A DNA stretch of 64,000 nt from an uncultured Flavobacteriales bacterium (GTDB lineage Bacteria; Bacteroidota; Bacteroidia; Flavobacteriales_D; Crocinitomicaceae). The notes beneath the pieces are model-generated. The model saw only the letters and a program-made list of their open reading frames with translations. It made no database searches and had not been told where the DNA came from. The stretch covers positions 1 through 64,000 of the forward strand of contig CAJXJK010000010.1 in NCBI GenBank assembly GCA_913054135.1. The letters are read 5' to 3'. Positions within the stretch are counted from its first letter, which is position 1. Each line of letters starts with the position of its first letter. The position numbers were made by a program, and so were the translations under genes. Positions 17,542-28,059 of the stretch are shown here, piece by piece.

Positions 17542-18086
17542 AAAGTAGATTACTTACAATAACAATCCTTCTATTCAGCTTGAATTCATTCAGCCAAGAA
17601 AAAGATTGGAAACTTAATGCCGCACTTTCTTTTGCTCCAGGTTTTTTAACTGAGAATACGCAAAGCATTCAGCTGCACGGCTACCTTGGTTTTTTGAAGG
17701 ACAGGATTCATGTACGGGGTGATGGTTATTATTTTCTAGGAAATAAAGGTGACAGACCAAGATTTAACATGAACCATCAACTTTATTTTGGTGCATTTTA
17801 TCATTTTTCAGATAAGGCATTTCAACCTTATGTTGGCTTTCAACCCGGAATTGCTTTAACACAATCATCAGAGTATGGCAGCTGGAATGAGGCCACTCAA
17901 GAGCTAGAATATAAAAAGGCAATTAACCCAGTGGGATCGCCTGCTGCGGGGTTTACTTATTATGGAGAAAAGCTCTTTTTTCTCTTTGCTGAAACCCGAT
18001 ATATTTTCGGAAAGCATAAAACAAACTCATATCCAGTTTTTTTGGATGAATGGCGTTTTTCTTTCGGACTCGGATTTGTTTTCTAA
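17535..18086 (+). CDS. Predicted outer-membrane beta-barrel protein
   Basis: Signal peptide MVKSRLLTITILLFSLNSFSQ; C-terminus WRFSFGLGFVF; overlaps the previous gene by 7 bp. Confidence 0.55.
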   Translation: MVKSRLLTITILLFSLNSFSQEKDWKLNAALSFAPGFLTENTQSIQLHGYLGFLKDRIHVRGDGYYFLGNKGDRPRFNMNHQLYFGAFYHFSDKAFQPYVGFQPGIALTQSSEYGSWNEATQELEYKKAINPVGSPAAGFTYYGEKLFFLFAETRYIFGKHKTNSYPVFLDEWRFSFGLGFVF

Positions 18087-18150
18087 ATAGTAAACTTTTG
18101 GCCCACTTTTTGCGTTTAATAGATGAGAACAACACTTCATCATTAATCTC

Positions 18151-18180
18151 TTGACTTTGAGGGCTTTTTGAGTAAATTTG
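18151..18180 (+). promoter_or_regulatory. Candidate Bacteroidota promoter TTG-N19-TAAATTTG
   Basis: TTG 18151-18153 and TAAATTTG 18173-18180, ending 7 bp before the proposed TTG start at 18188. Confidence 0.45.
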
Positions 18181-18187
18181 TTAACCA

Positions 18188-20338
18188 TTGTCACGAATTC
18201 TAGTCATAGCAATTGCATTACTAATGCATTTTGGTGCTTCTGCCTCTCATATTGTGGGCGGAGAGATCTATTATGACCAGCTTGGAGTGAGTCAATATCG
18301 CGTAACCGTAAAACTTTATAGAGATTGCCTTTCTGATGGAGCTGAGTATGATGCCAACCTTCCGATAACCGTATTTGATGGTAGCGGAAATCAAATTGAC
18401 AATTTTACAATTCCTTTTCCTGGTTCAAATGTATTGCCACCAGCATTCTCAAATCCTTGTGTGACTATTCCTTCAGATATTTGTGTTGAAGAGGCCATCT
18501 ATCAAAAAACGATAACATTACCACCTTCGGCTAATGGCTATACTTTATCTTATCAAAGATGTTGCAGAGGACCAAACGTAACGAACTTAACTGATCCGGG
18601 TGATCAAGGTTTAACATTGACAATTGACATCCCACCTACTATTGATAATAATAGTCCGAGATATAATAATTTCCCACCGCTACTTTTATGTGCGAACACT
18701 GAGTTGGTTTTTGATCATTCAGCAACTGACCCTGACGGAGATGTTTTAGAATACAGCTTATGTACTCCTTTTCAAGGCGGAACATCATTTGCTCCTGCGC
18801 CGAATCCTGCATCTGCACCACCTTATGCTGATGTAGTTTGGGCTGGTGGCGCATCTGCGACTAATCCGTTTATAACAGGTACAATTTCTCTTGACGCTAA
18901 TACAGGATTAATGATTGCTGAACCGGGCCAACCAGGATTATTTGCTGTGGGAGTTTGTGTCTCAGAATACAGAAACGGCGTTCTAATTGGAGTGAATAAA
19001 AGAGACTTTTTGTTTAGAGTAATGAATTGTGAAGTGGAGCTTGAGGCTGAAATTACTCCTCAAAATGAACTCAATACTTTCGTTTCTTTTTGTCAAGGTT
19101 TAACCATTGATTTTGAAAATGAAAGCTGGGGTGGTGAAAATTATCTTTGGGACTTTGGTGTTGACGGAATCAATTCTGATATCTCAGCTGAGTTTGCACC
19201 ATCATATACTTATCCAGGACCTGGAACTTATGAGGTAATGATGATTGTGAATCCGGGATGGCCCTGTACTGATACTGCTATAGGAACTTATATTGTGAAT
19301 AATGAAATTGAGGCTAGTTTTGAAGTTCCTCCCGTGCAATGTGTGATTGGCAATTCGTATGATTTTGAAGGGGAAGGAACCTTCCCGGCCGTTGGCTCCA
19401 CATTTGAATGGACATTTGATAATGCAGTTCCTGGTACCTCCACAGATCAAGACCCAACAGATATTGTTTTTCAAAGCCCAGGCTGGCATAATGTGAAGTT
19501 CAAAGTGATGTTTGATCAATGTGTGACACAGGTTAGTGAAATGGTCCAGGTTGCTGGTCCGCCAACAATTAATTTCGGAATTGCTGATGAATTAAGATGT
19601 GTGCCTTATACAGCTGAGTTCGTGAATTTATCACAAGCAGCTACGCCAATCATTTCACTTTGGAATTTAGGAGATGGAACAACATCTACTGAAACGCATC
19701 CAACACATGTTTATGATGAGGTAGGCACCTATACGGTTTCTTTAACCATTTGGACTGAAACTGGTTGTATTGATACACTAACTATGACAAGGCCAAACTT
19801 GATTGAAGTATTTCCAAGACCAACTGCTGGCTTTGTAGTATCACCTAATGAGCAAAATGAGTATGAAGCCAATTTCTTTTTTGAAGATGAATCATTTGAT
19901 GGAGTAGAGAGCTGGTATAATTTCGGAGACGGAACAACATCCAGTCAAGATACGACTTGGCATTTTTACAATGAACCTGGAGTTTATCACCCTTGGCAAA
20001 TAGTTTATAATGAGCACGGATGTTCTGACAGAGCTCAGGCTCAATTAACCGTGACACCAATTATTCCGATTATGGTGCCTAATGCTTTTACACCAAATGG
20101 TGACAGCTATAATGGAGTATTTCAACCGGTTCTTTATCAAGATCAGGTTTATGAATTACAGATTTATAATCGCTGGGGAGAACTCATCCATAAGTCAAAA
20201 GAATGGAATGCTAATTGGGATGGAAAATACCAAGGCGTTCTTGTTAAGGATGACGTCTATATATGGAAAGTTATCTATACAGATTTCAAAACAGAAGTTC
20301 CAGTTGAGGTTCAAGGGCATGTACTTTTGATGAAGTGA
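18188..20338 (+). CDS. PKD-domain T9SS type B sorting-domain protein
   Basis: ASHIVGGEIYYDQLG...YRVTVKLYRDC N-terminal domain, PKD motifs, MVPNAFTPNGDSYNGVFQPVLYQDQVYELQIYNRWGELIHKS C-terminus. Start codon appears to be TTG. Confidence 0.82.
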   Translation: MSRILVIAIALLMHFGASASHIVGGEIYYDQLGVSQYRVTVKLYRDCLSDGAEYDANLPITVFDGSGNQIDNFTIPFPGSNVLPPAFSNPCVTIPSDICVEEAIYQKTITLPPSANGYTLSYQRCCRGPNVTNLTDPGDQGLTLTIDIPPTIDNNSPRYNNFPPLLLCANTELVFDHSATDPDGDVLEYSLCTPFQGGTSFAPAPNPASAPPYADVVWAGGASATNPFITGTISLDANTGLMIAEPGQPGLFAVGVCVSEYRNGVLIGVNKRDFLFRVMNCEVELEAEITPQNELNTFVSFCQGLTIDFENESWGGENYLWDFGVDGINSDISAEFAPSYTYPGPGTYEVMMIVNPGWPCTDTAIGTYIVNNEIEASFEVPPVQCVIGNSYDFEGEGTFPAVGSTFEWTFDNAVPGTSTDQDPTDIVFQSPGWHNVKFKVMFDQCVTQVSEMVQVAGPPTINFGIADELRCVPYTAEFVNLSQAATPIISLWNLGDGTTSTETHPTHVYDEVGTYTVSLTIWTETGCIDTLTMTRPNLIEVFPRPTAGFVVSPNEQNEYEANFFFEDESFDGVESWYNFGDGTTSSQDTTWHFYNEPGVYHPWQIVYNEHGCSDRAQAQLTVTPIIPIMVPNAFTPNGDSYNGVFQPVLYQDQVYELQIYNRWGELIHKSKEWNANWDGKYQGVLVKDDVYIWKVIYTDFKTEVPVEVQGHVLLMK

Positions 20339-22257
20339 TGAAAGTTCTGATCCTAATCTTTTCAGTATTAATAAGTTCAATTTCGTTGGCTCAACTTTGC
20401 CCTGGCCCTAACGGTCCAAATTTATTTCCTGAAGGAGATTTTGGTTCAGGAACAAGCAATATTCTTCAAACCGACCCTGGAATTGCACCAGGATACGGAT
20501 ATACAACAAGTCCTCCACCAGATGATGGTTTTTACTGCATTACAAATGACATTAGCGTATGGAGTTTTGGATGGAATTGGCATTTGCCTCAGGATAATAG
20601 TTCTGATCCAAATGGATATATGATGGTCGTCAATGCCAGTTATGAAGCCGGATTATTTTATGAATATGAAGTAGATGGTTTATGTGAGAATTCAACATAT
20701 GTTTTTTCATGTGACATTTATAATCTTGCGGGAGATAATGATCATATTAAACCCAATGTTTCTTTTTTGATAGATGGTTCTGATAATTATAATACTGGCG
20801 ACATTTCTTCTACCGGACAATGGGAAACATATGGATTTTTGTTCACGACTGGGGCTGGACAAACATCAGTGATCTTGTCTTTAATGAATAATGCAGATGG
20901 CGGATATGGGAATGACTTGGCCATTGATAATATTACTTTTAGTCAATGCGGCCCAGAAGCTATTTTGCCCGCTCAGGAAGACATGAGTTATTTTGAATCG
21001 TATTGTCAAGGGCTCGACATTCAATTTGATAATCTTTCATATGGCACATCAGTTTATGAATGGGATTTTGGAGTAGAAGACACTGATGATGATGTAGCAA
21101 TTGGACTATTACCAAGCTATACTTATCCTGCGCCGGGCACTTATACTGTCATGCTGGTCGCAAATCCAGGAGCGGCGTGTACCGACACAACTTATGCTGA
21201 TATTACAATCTATGAAGAAATTGAGGCATCTTTTTTAGCTCCTGAACCGCAATGTGTGAGTTCTAATAGTTTTGATTTCGTAGGCGAGGGTGTTTTCCCA
21301 GCTTCAGGAACCGCATTTCAATGGGATTTTGGAACAGATGCAAATCCCTCGAGCTCAAACATTCAGAATCCACAAGGGATAATTTACTCTAGTAGTGGAA
21401 TTAAAGAAATCACTTTAACCATAAATTATGAAGAGTGTGATGCCTCCCAAAGTGAAGAAGTGTTTGTTGCTTCGCCTTCCACCATTAATTTTGGAGCTCC
21501 AGATGAATTAAGATGTATACCATATGAATTACAGTTTTCAAATTTCTCTGAATCGAGCACTGAAATGTTTTCATATTGGGATTTTGGTGATGGAAGTTCT
21601 TCCTTTGATTTGCATCCGTTCCACACATATCTCGATCCTGGAGTTTATGATGTAAGTTTAACCACTTGGACGACTTCGGGCTGTATCGACACTCTGACAA
21701 TGGTAAGGCCCAATTTAATAATGGTTCATCCCAGACCAACGGCAGCTTTTTCAATTGAGCCAGATGAACAAATAGAGTTCAATCCTGAATTTGAATTTAT
21801 CAATATGTCAACTGATGCCATTAGTTCACAAATTTTCTATTCTGATGGAAATTCAACTGCCGACGATTATTCAATTTATACTTATCAAAATCAAACTGGT
21901 GTTCTGGTTCCATGGCAAATTGTTTACAATGAGTTTGGTTGCTCTGATGTTGCTTATAATGCCCTAAAGATTATTCCTGTTCTGGATGTTATGGTTCCTA
22001 ATAGTTTCACACCAAACGGAGACGCAATGAATAATGTATTTCAACCCGTTCTTTATCAAGATCAAGTTTATGAATTACAGATTTACAATCGCTGGGGAGA
22101 ACTCATCCATAAGTCGAAAGAATGGAATTCTTTCTGGGATGGTTCATCTCAAGGGGTTATTGCTGAAGATGGCGTTTACATTTGGCGATTAATATATACA
22201 GATCTGCGAAGCGGAAACTTGACAGAATTAGAAGGTCATGTTCAGTTGATCAAGTAA
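20338..22257 (+). CDS. PKD-domain T9SS type B sorting-domain protein (paralogue of the upstream gene)
   Basis: PKD motifs and MVPNSFTPNGDAMNNVFQPVLYQDQVYELQIYNRWGELIHKS C-terminus. TGATG overlap with the preceding stop. Confidence 0.82.
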   Translation: MKVLILIFSVLISSISLAQLCPGPNGPNLFPEGDFGSGTSNILQTDPGIAPGYGYTTSPPPDDGFYCITNDISVWSFGWNWHLPQDNSSDPNGYMMVVNASYEAGLFYEYEVDGLCENSTYVFSCDIYNLAGDNDHIKPNVSFLIDGSDNYNTGDISSTGQWETYGFLFTTGAGQTSVILSLMNNADGGYGNDLAIDNITFSQCGPEAILPAQEDMSYFESYCQGLDIQFDNLSYGTSVYEWDFGVEDTDDDVAIGLLPSYTYPAPGTYTVMLVANPGAACTDTTYADITIYEEIEASFLAPEPQCVSSNSFDFVGEGVFPASGTAFQWDFGTDANPSSSNIQNPQGIIYSSSGIKEITLTINYEECDASQSEEVFVASPSTINFGAPDELRCIPYELQFSNFSESSTEMFSYWDFGDGSSSFDLHPFHTYLDPGVYDVSLTTWTTSGCIDTLTMVRPNLIMVHPRPTAAFSIEPDEQIEFNPEFEFINMSTDAISSQIFYSDGNSTADDYSIYTYQNQTGVLVPWQIVYNEFGCSDVAYNALKIIPVLDVMVPNSFTPNGDAMNNVFQPVLYQDQVYELQIYNRWGELIHKSKEWNSFWDGSSQGVIAEDGVYIWRLIYTDLRSGNLTELEGHVQLIK

Positions 22258-22345
22258 ACTTGCATTCTTGCTTCTTTGAAATATTGGAGTGTGATGAAGG
22301 TCTGAATGATCAAGAAGATTCTAAAAATTAGAAGGAGAACCAACC

Positions 22346-23884
22346 TTAAGCAACCCTCAATTCCTCTTGTTTCAATTCAGCAAATGACTTTTGCTTCAAC
22401 TTACTTTTCACCCAATTGTGAAAGTCAAAGTATTCGAATACTATTTGCTCTTTCGGGTCTTTCTTCAGCTTAGCAAGCTCGGCCTCAATTGGCTCCAGCT
22501 TTTCTTGAATGTCAAATACATTAGTTGTTTTAGAGATTTGCGTGATCAGCTTCAAGAAGATTTCTTCAAACTTGTAAATACGATTTCTGTTCTTCAAATA
22601 ACGCTTAGTTGAGGTAATAGCGTAAGGTAAAAAACGACTGTTATTCAACTCAAAGTGTAAGATGAGGTTAATCAATTGAGCAAAGCAAAAGATGTCTTTC
22701 TTTTGATCAATCTTAGCCTCGTTTAAAATTTTATTCATCCAGCTTAATGCCTGGTTGTAGTCTCCTAAACTCAGGTAAATAACTCCCACTTGAAAGTCAA
22801 TATATGCCTTGCGCAGGCTACTTATGTGACCTTCGTATAATCTATAGCCTTCTTCAATTTGTGGTACTAAATCTAAAGCTGCTTTAAAGTCGCCTTTTTC
22901 GGCTAACAATGAAAGCTCAAGGCTATAAGTACTAGAGAAATATTTTATATCCAAGTCAATGTTTTTGCCTGGGTTAGAAAGAGCTTTTAACTTGCTCAGG
23001 TTTTCTTGAGCCAAGTCATACTTCTTTAATTTCGTTGATATGTAAATGAAGTTGGTTAATGAAGAGAAGTACAAATTTGGTTGCGATTTCATCATTACTG
23101 CATTCTCTTCAAAGAGATCTGTAATTGCTGCTAAGTGATAATGAGATAGAGATAAGTCATTCACTGAGAAGTAATAGGCACTTTGAATATGATGAAAAAG
23201 GTATTTGTTTTTTGTTCCGGCTTTATTGATATCAATCTCCTTCACTTGCTCTACCAAATCGTGAAGCTTTAGAGTGTCTTCTTCATCTCTAACTTTTCCG
23301 TTTTTATTGATCTCTTGAAACAACAAGCTTTTGATATTCCAAAGTTGATGATGACGAGCAATTTCGTCAACCACTTCTTTTTCCTCATCAAACATTTTCG
23401 TGATCTCAGTGGCCTTAACTTCAGTGTAAAGGTCGTTCTCAATTAGTTTCTTTTGCTTCTCTTTAATCTCCAAAAGCAAGTTGTAGTTTTCATGTTTACG
23501 CGCTTGCTTTTCAGCTGAGTGCAGAATCTTCTCCGATTGCTTGTATAAACCTTTGTTGTAAAGAATCTCAGCACTGTGTATTGATCTAAATATTTGTGCG
23601 TCAATTGAAGAAGTAGAATGAAATGTGTCTAGGCTTTTAAGAATGTTGGCATATAATCTAGCCTTCGTAATAGAGAATTTGTTTAGCAATGCTTGCCCTT
23701 TGAATTTTGCAAAGACATCTTCTTCGTCATACTCATCCATTTTGTCTAAAAAATCAAAGAGTTTGATGTAAGAATTCTCTTCACCAATGGTATGTCTTGA
23801 TGAGAACACTTTGAAATACCTTTTCTCACTCTTGTTTAAGCTTTTGATCAGCTCATGTAAACTATTAGACGCTTTGTTAGACAT
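22346..23884 (-). CDS. Hypothetical helical-repeat (TPR-like) protein
   Basis: 512 aa, almost entirely helical-repeat-like; MSNKASNSLHELIKSLNKSEKRYFKVFSSRH N-terminus. Confidence 0.6.
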   Translation of the reverse strand: MSNKASNSLHELIKSLNKSEKRYFKVFSSRHTIGEENSYIKLFDFLDKMDEYDEEDVFAKFKGQALLNKFSITKARLYANILKSLDTFHSTSSIDAQIFRSIHSAEILYNKGLYKQSEKILHSAEKQARKHENYNLLLEIKEKQKKLIENDLYTEVKATEITKMFDEEKEVVDEIARHHQLWNIKSLLFQEINKNGKVRDEEDTLKLHDLVEQVKEIDINKAGTKNKYLFHHIQSAYYFSVNDLSLSHYHLAAITDLFEENAVMMKSQPNLYFSSLTNFIYISTKLKKYDLAQENLSKLKALSNPGKNIDLDIKYFSSTYSLELSLLAEKGDFKAALDLVPQIEEGYRLYEGHISSLRKAYIDFQVGVIYLSLGDYNQALSWMNKILNEAKIDQKKDIFCFAQLINLILHFELNNSRFLPYAITSTKRYLKNRNRIYKFEEIFLKLITQISKTTNVFDIQEKLEPIEAELAKLKKDPKEQIVFEYFDFHNWVKSKLKQKSFAELKQEELRVA

Positions 23885-24177
23885 ATATAAAAATTGGGTT
23901 GTTCTTTCATCTTTAGTTGGGCTTCAAGATGTTTTTAGAACATGAATTACTACTTATTCTTCTTTCAATCTAAGACAAACAATTTGATTTGATTGACAGA
24001 AATGATATTAATGAGCATATAATCGATTGAATAGACATGTTTATTTATTTAACGGTAATTTTGAGTTAACAGTAATAATTGGTCCTGATTTTCAGCTGTT
24101 TGAGAACACTTTTATTTTCATGACATTACTGTGACAAAAGCAGAAAAGAGATTGACGATTTTTGCAACCCAATTGTT

Positions 24178-25422
24178 TTGAAACGGTTTAATGTCATAGC
24201 ATTCACGCACCACACCATAGGTGTTGAAGAGATAGGAAAATTTCATCTTGAAGATGATCAAATCCAATCTAAAATGGAGCACCTCAAGTCTCAGCTAAAT
24301 TTAGACGAGCTAATGTATGTTTCTACTTGTAACAGGGTAGAGTTCATTTTTGTTTCAACCTCAGAGCTTAATGACAGTTTTATTACGCACTTCTTAAATG
24401 AATTCAATGAAGACTGGGATCAGAAACACCTGAGCTTACTGGTTGAGAATTGTAAGTTATGGAATGGCATTAATGCTGTGAATCACCTAATAGAAGTAGC
24501 ATCTTCTCTTGATTCAATGGTAATTGGTGAAAGGGAAATTATTACGCAAATGAAAGATGCCTTTGATCTTTCAAGAAAACTCAAACTTTCTGGTGACACG
24601 ATAAGAATAGTCATGAGACAAGTGGTGCAAACTGCAAAAAAGGTTTATTCTGAAACGAACATTGCAACAAAGCCTGTATCTGTTGTTTCATTGGCATATC
24701 ATGAGTTAAAGACGAGAGATTTAAGTGCTGATGCAAGAATATTGTTTGTTGGGGCAGGAGTGACCAATACGAATATGGGCCGTTTTTTATTGAAACACGG
24801 CTTCACAAATTTTACAGTTTTTAATCGATCATTAGAGCGAGCAGAATTGTTAGCAAATTTGGTAAAAGGTAAGGCTTTGACTTTAGATGAAATGCCAAAC
24901 TTTACTGAAGGATTTGATTTATTAGTGTGTTGTACCGCCGCCAAGAATTCTGTTATTACGCCTTCGATTTATAAAGCTTTATTGGCAGGTGAAACTGACA
25001 ATAAGATTGTAATCGATTTGGCAGTGCCAGCTGATTTGAGCAAAGAAGTGAAGAATGATTTTGAAGTTGACCACATCTCTGTTGAGCATCTGAAAACAAT
25101 TTCAGAGAGTAATATCAAGGAAAGAAAAAAAGAACTCATTAAGGTTCGACAAATTATATACGAAGCGGTTGAAGAGTTTAAGCAAATCTTCAAAATGCGC
25201 CAAGTAGAAATTAAAATGCGCGAAATTCCTGAGCGTGTTAAAGAGATTAAGAAAAAAGCCATTGAAGAGGTTTTTAGTAAAGAGCTAGATGCTTTAGATG
25301 ATGATTCGAGAGAGGTGGTAGATAAGATTCTAGATTATATGGAAAAGAAATACGTCAGTGTACCAATGATCATGGCAAAAAACATGATTGCAAAAAACGA
25401 AATTGAACACAATGAAGATTAG
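24178..25422 (+). CDS. hemA: Glutamyl-tRNA reductase
   Basis: STCNRVEF, SLDSMVIGEREIITQMKDAF, FVGAGVTN. Start appears to be TTG. Confidence 0.92.
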   Translation: MKRFNVIAFTHHTIGVEEIGKFHLEDDQIQSKMEHLKSQLNLDELMYVSTCNRVEFIFVSTSELNDSFITHFLNEFNEDWDQKHLSLLVENCKLWNGINAVNHLIEVASSLDSMVIGEREIITQMKDAFDLSRKLKLSGDTIRIVMRQVVQTAKKVYSETNIATKPVSVVSLAYHELKTRDLSADARILFVGAGVTNTNMGRFLLKHGFTNFTVFNRSLERAELLANLVKGKALTLDEMPNFTEGFDLLVCCTAAKNSVITPSIYKALLAGETDNKIVIDLAVPADLSKEVKNDFEVDHISVEHLKTISESNIKERKKELIKVRQIIYEAVEEFKQIFKMRQVEIKMREIPERVKEIKKKAIEEVFSKELDALDDDSREVVDKILDYMEKKYVSVPMIMAKNMIAKNEIEHNED

Positions 25423-26302
25423 AATCGGATCAAGAGGAAGTGACCTTGCCTTGTGGCAAGCCAATTTCGTAAAAGATGAATTAACCAAGGCTGGTCATGA
25501 AGTTGAGATTAAGATCATCATTACAAGAGGTGATAAAATTCAAGATGTAAGCTTTGATAAAATTGAAGGCAAGGGATTCTTCACCAAAGAAATTGAAGAG
25601 AGCTTACTAAACAATGAAGTTGATTTGGCTGTTCATTCTCACAAAGACCTAGAAACATCTTCACCTGACGGATTAACAATTGGAGCAGTCTCATACCGAG
25701 AAAACCCTGCAGATGTTTTACTGATCAATAAGAACGCCGTTTCAGAAATCAATGTGTTAGATATTAAAGAAGGTGCTGTGATTGGTACGTCAAGCGCGAG
25801 ACGTCAAACTCAATTGAGAAGATTACGACCAGATATTGAATTGAAAGATTTGAGAGGTAATGTACCTACAAGAGTGAATAAATTGAGAGATGGAGGATAT
25901 GACGGAATCGTTTTAGCAGCTGCTGGTTTGAAAAGATTAGAATTAGATCTTTCTGATTTGAAGGTAGTTGAGTTGATTCCAACTGCATTTGTTCCGGCAC
26001 CAGCTCAAGGTGTTTTGGGCTTACAGATTAGAGAAGGAGACAATGATGTTAAGGCGGCATTGAGCATCTTACATAATGATGAAGTTGCGAAGCAAATTGA
26101 AGTGGAGAGATTGGTTTTAAAAGGAATGGATGGCGGATGCCAATTACCTTTAGGAGTGTATTGCGTAAAATCTGAAGGTGACTTTGTCGTCTATACAAGT
26201 TATGCGAACAATAAGGACGGAGTAGCTGAGGTGAATTCGTTTAAATCAGCTGACCCAAAAAATTTAGTAGATACGATAGTACACGACTTAAAATATGAGT
26301 AG
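25412..26302 (+). CDS. hemC: Porphobilinogen deaminase / hydroxymethylbilane synthase
   Basis: MKIRIGSRGSDLALWQA, GTSSARRQTQLRRLRPDI, LRGNVPTRVNKL, GGCQLPLG. Start at the ATG at 25412, overlapping the hemA end. Confidence 0.94.
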   Translation: MKIRIGSRGSDLALWQANFVKDELTKAGHEVEIKIIITRGDKIQDVSFDKIEGKGFFTKEIEESLLNNEVDLAVHSHKDLETSSPDGLTIGAVSYRENPADVLLINKNAVSEINVLDIKEGAVIGTSSARRQTQLRRLRPDIELKDLRGNVPTRVNKLRDGGYDGIVLAAAGLKRLELDLSDLKVVELIPTAFVPAPAQGVLGLQIREGDNDVKAALSILHNDEVAKQIEVERLVLKGMDGGCQLPLGVYCVKSEGDFVVYTSYANNKDGVAEVNSFKSADPKNLVDTIVHDLKYE

Positions 26303-26966
26303 CGAGAAAAACATATTGGTTTCTCGAAATTTGAAAACGGATTCGCCTTTGCGAATTTGGGCTCAAGAAAAAGGACATTCTCTGATTGAACTTCCGTTCA
26401 TTAGAATTGACCCTGTAGTTGGTGTAGAAATTCCGGCTACTGATTGGGTATTTTTCTCTTCACCTAACGGCTTAGATATTTACTTTAAACATTATCCTTT
26501 ATTGGCTCCGAAAATTGGCGTTTACGGTGAAGGCACAAATAGCCGACTCAAGCGATTGGGTATGGAGGCAAATTTTGTTGGAGATACGTCAAAAAATCCT
26601 GCTGAAATTGGAGAAGAATTTTTTAACTCTATATCTCCAAAAGATTCAGTATTGTTTCCGCAAAGTCAGTTATCTAAAAAGAGTATTGTCGGATTGAACA
26701 AGATGAACGACTGCATTCAAAAAGTTGTTTATGAAACGGCTCTTGAAGCCAGTGAAATTCATGAAGTTGATGTTGCAATCCTTTCTTCTCCTTCAAACAT
26801 TGATGGCTATTTAATACAAAATGAAGTTAGAAATACAACCTTTATTGTATTGGGTGAAACTTCTAAAAATCACTTTAATTCTTTAGGATTAACTGATAGA
26901 ATACATGTGCCTGAGTCGGCAAGTGAAGAAGCCGTTATTATTCTTCTTGATCGTTTGCTGAAGTAG
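26295..26966 (+). CDS. hemD: Uroporphyrinogen-III synthase
   Basis: Position after hemC; DWVFFSSPNGLDIYF and ALEASEIHEVDVAILSSPSNIDGY motifs. Confidence 0.8.
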   Translation: MSSEKNILVSRNLKTDSPLRIWAQEKGHSLIELPFIRIDPVVGVEIPATDWVFFSSPNGLDIYFKHYPLLAPKIGVYGEGTNSRLKRLGMEANFVGDTSKNPAEIGEEFFNSISPKDSVLFPQSQLSKKSIVGLNKMNDCIQKVVYETALEASEIHEVDVAILSSPSNIDGYLIQNEVRNTTFIVLGETSKNHFNSLGLTDRIHVPESASEEAVIILLDRLLK

Positions 26967-27675
26967 TTTCTTCAGAGCTTTCTGCAGCTCCTTTTTCACC
27001 ATACATCAATTGTTCTTCGTGCGCAGCTAATGCCGCTTCAGGAGTGGGCTTTTTAAAGAACTTCTTATAATTCAGAATAACCAATCCTACCCCGAGAGAA
27101 ATCGCAAAGTCTGCGACATTCCAAATAGCTGCAAAGATTTCTTGACCACCTAATCCAAACGGCATCCAGCTAGGCCAGGTAGCCGTAAATTGAAACATGT
27201 CAACTACGCTTCCTAATAAAAATCCATTGGGTCTCAATTGAGGATTTCCAGTAGCATCAGTCACCCATTGATTATTTCCGTCAAGAGCCCAGTTCCAGGC
27301 GATATCAGGATCTAAAGGCCAAATAAAGTCGTAGAACATGCCGTCAATTAGGTTGCCGGCAGCACCCGCGAATATTAATCCAACAGACAAAACCATTCCC
27401 AAAGTGACATCTTTCTCTTTGAGTAATTTTTTGATGTAAAAGCCAATACCAACTATGGCAAGTATCCTGAAAATGGTGAGCGCATATTTTGCTAAAGCAC
27501 CCGAACCAAGAGTGGTTCCGAAGGCCATTCCTCTATTCTCAATATAATAAAGTTGAAAAAAGCCGTCTACAACACTCATTTGTTCATGAGGTGCAAACTG
27601 CGTTTTCACTAATACTTTGACAATTTGGTCTAGAATTAGAATTCCAACTATGAGGAGAATGACTTTTTTTCCCAA
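26938..27675 (-). CDS. lspA: Lipoprotein signal peptidase (signal peptidase II)
   Basis: LILDQIVKVLVKT, YIENRGMAFG, GAAGNLIDG, SVVDMF, WNVADFAIS. Confidence 0.93.
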   Translation of the reverse strand: MGKKVILLIVGILILDQIVKVLVKTQFAPHEQMSVVDGFFQLYYIENRGMAFGTTLGSGALAKYALTIFRILAIVGIGFYIKKLLKEKDVTLGMVLSVGLIFAGAAGNLIDGMFYDFIWPLDPDIAWNWALDGNNQWVTDATGNPQLRPNGFLLGSVVDMFQFTATWPSWMPFGLGGQEIFAAIWNVADFAISLGVGLVILNYKKFFKKPTPEAALAAHEEQLMYGEKGAAESSEETTSANDQEE

Positions 27676-27681
27676 AGCTAA

Positions 27682-28059
27682 TTACCCTTGGGCGTTTTTA
27701 GCTTCAATACTTAAAGTAGCATGAGGCACTAATTTTAATCTTTGTTTCTGGATTAATTTACCAGTCACACGACAAATTCCGTACGTTTTGTTTTCAATTC
27801 TGATGAGCGCATTACTCAAGTTCACAATAAACTTTTCTTGTCTTACTGCAAGCTGTGCCATTTCTTCACGAGACATTGTCTCTGAACCATCTTCCATCAT
27901 ATTAAATGAACGTCCAGTATCATCAGTTCCGTGATCGTCACTGTGATCTAATTGTCCCTTTAATAATTTTAAATCTTCTTTCGCTTCAATCAATTTCTTA
28001 TCGATAATATCACGAAACTCTTGTAAATCTTTATCTGAATATCTTGTTAACTCTGCCAT
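27682..28059 (-). CDS. DksA/TraR family protein
   Basis: Coiled-coil N-terminus, RIENKTYGICRVTGKLIQKQRLKLVPHATLSIEAK C-terminus. Confidence 0.85.
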   Translation of the reverse strand: MAELTRYSDKDLQEFRDIIDKKLIEAKEDLKLLKGQLDHSDDHGTDDTGRSFNMMEDGSETMSREEMAQLAVRQEKFIVNLSNALIRIENKTYGICRVTGKLIQKQRLKLVPHATLSIEAKNAQG

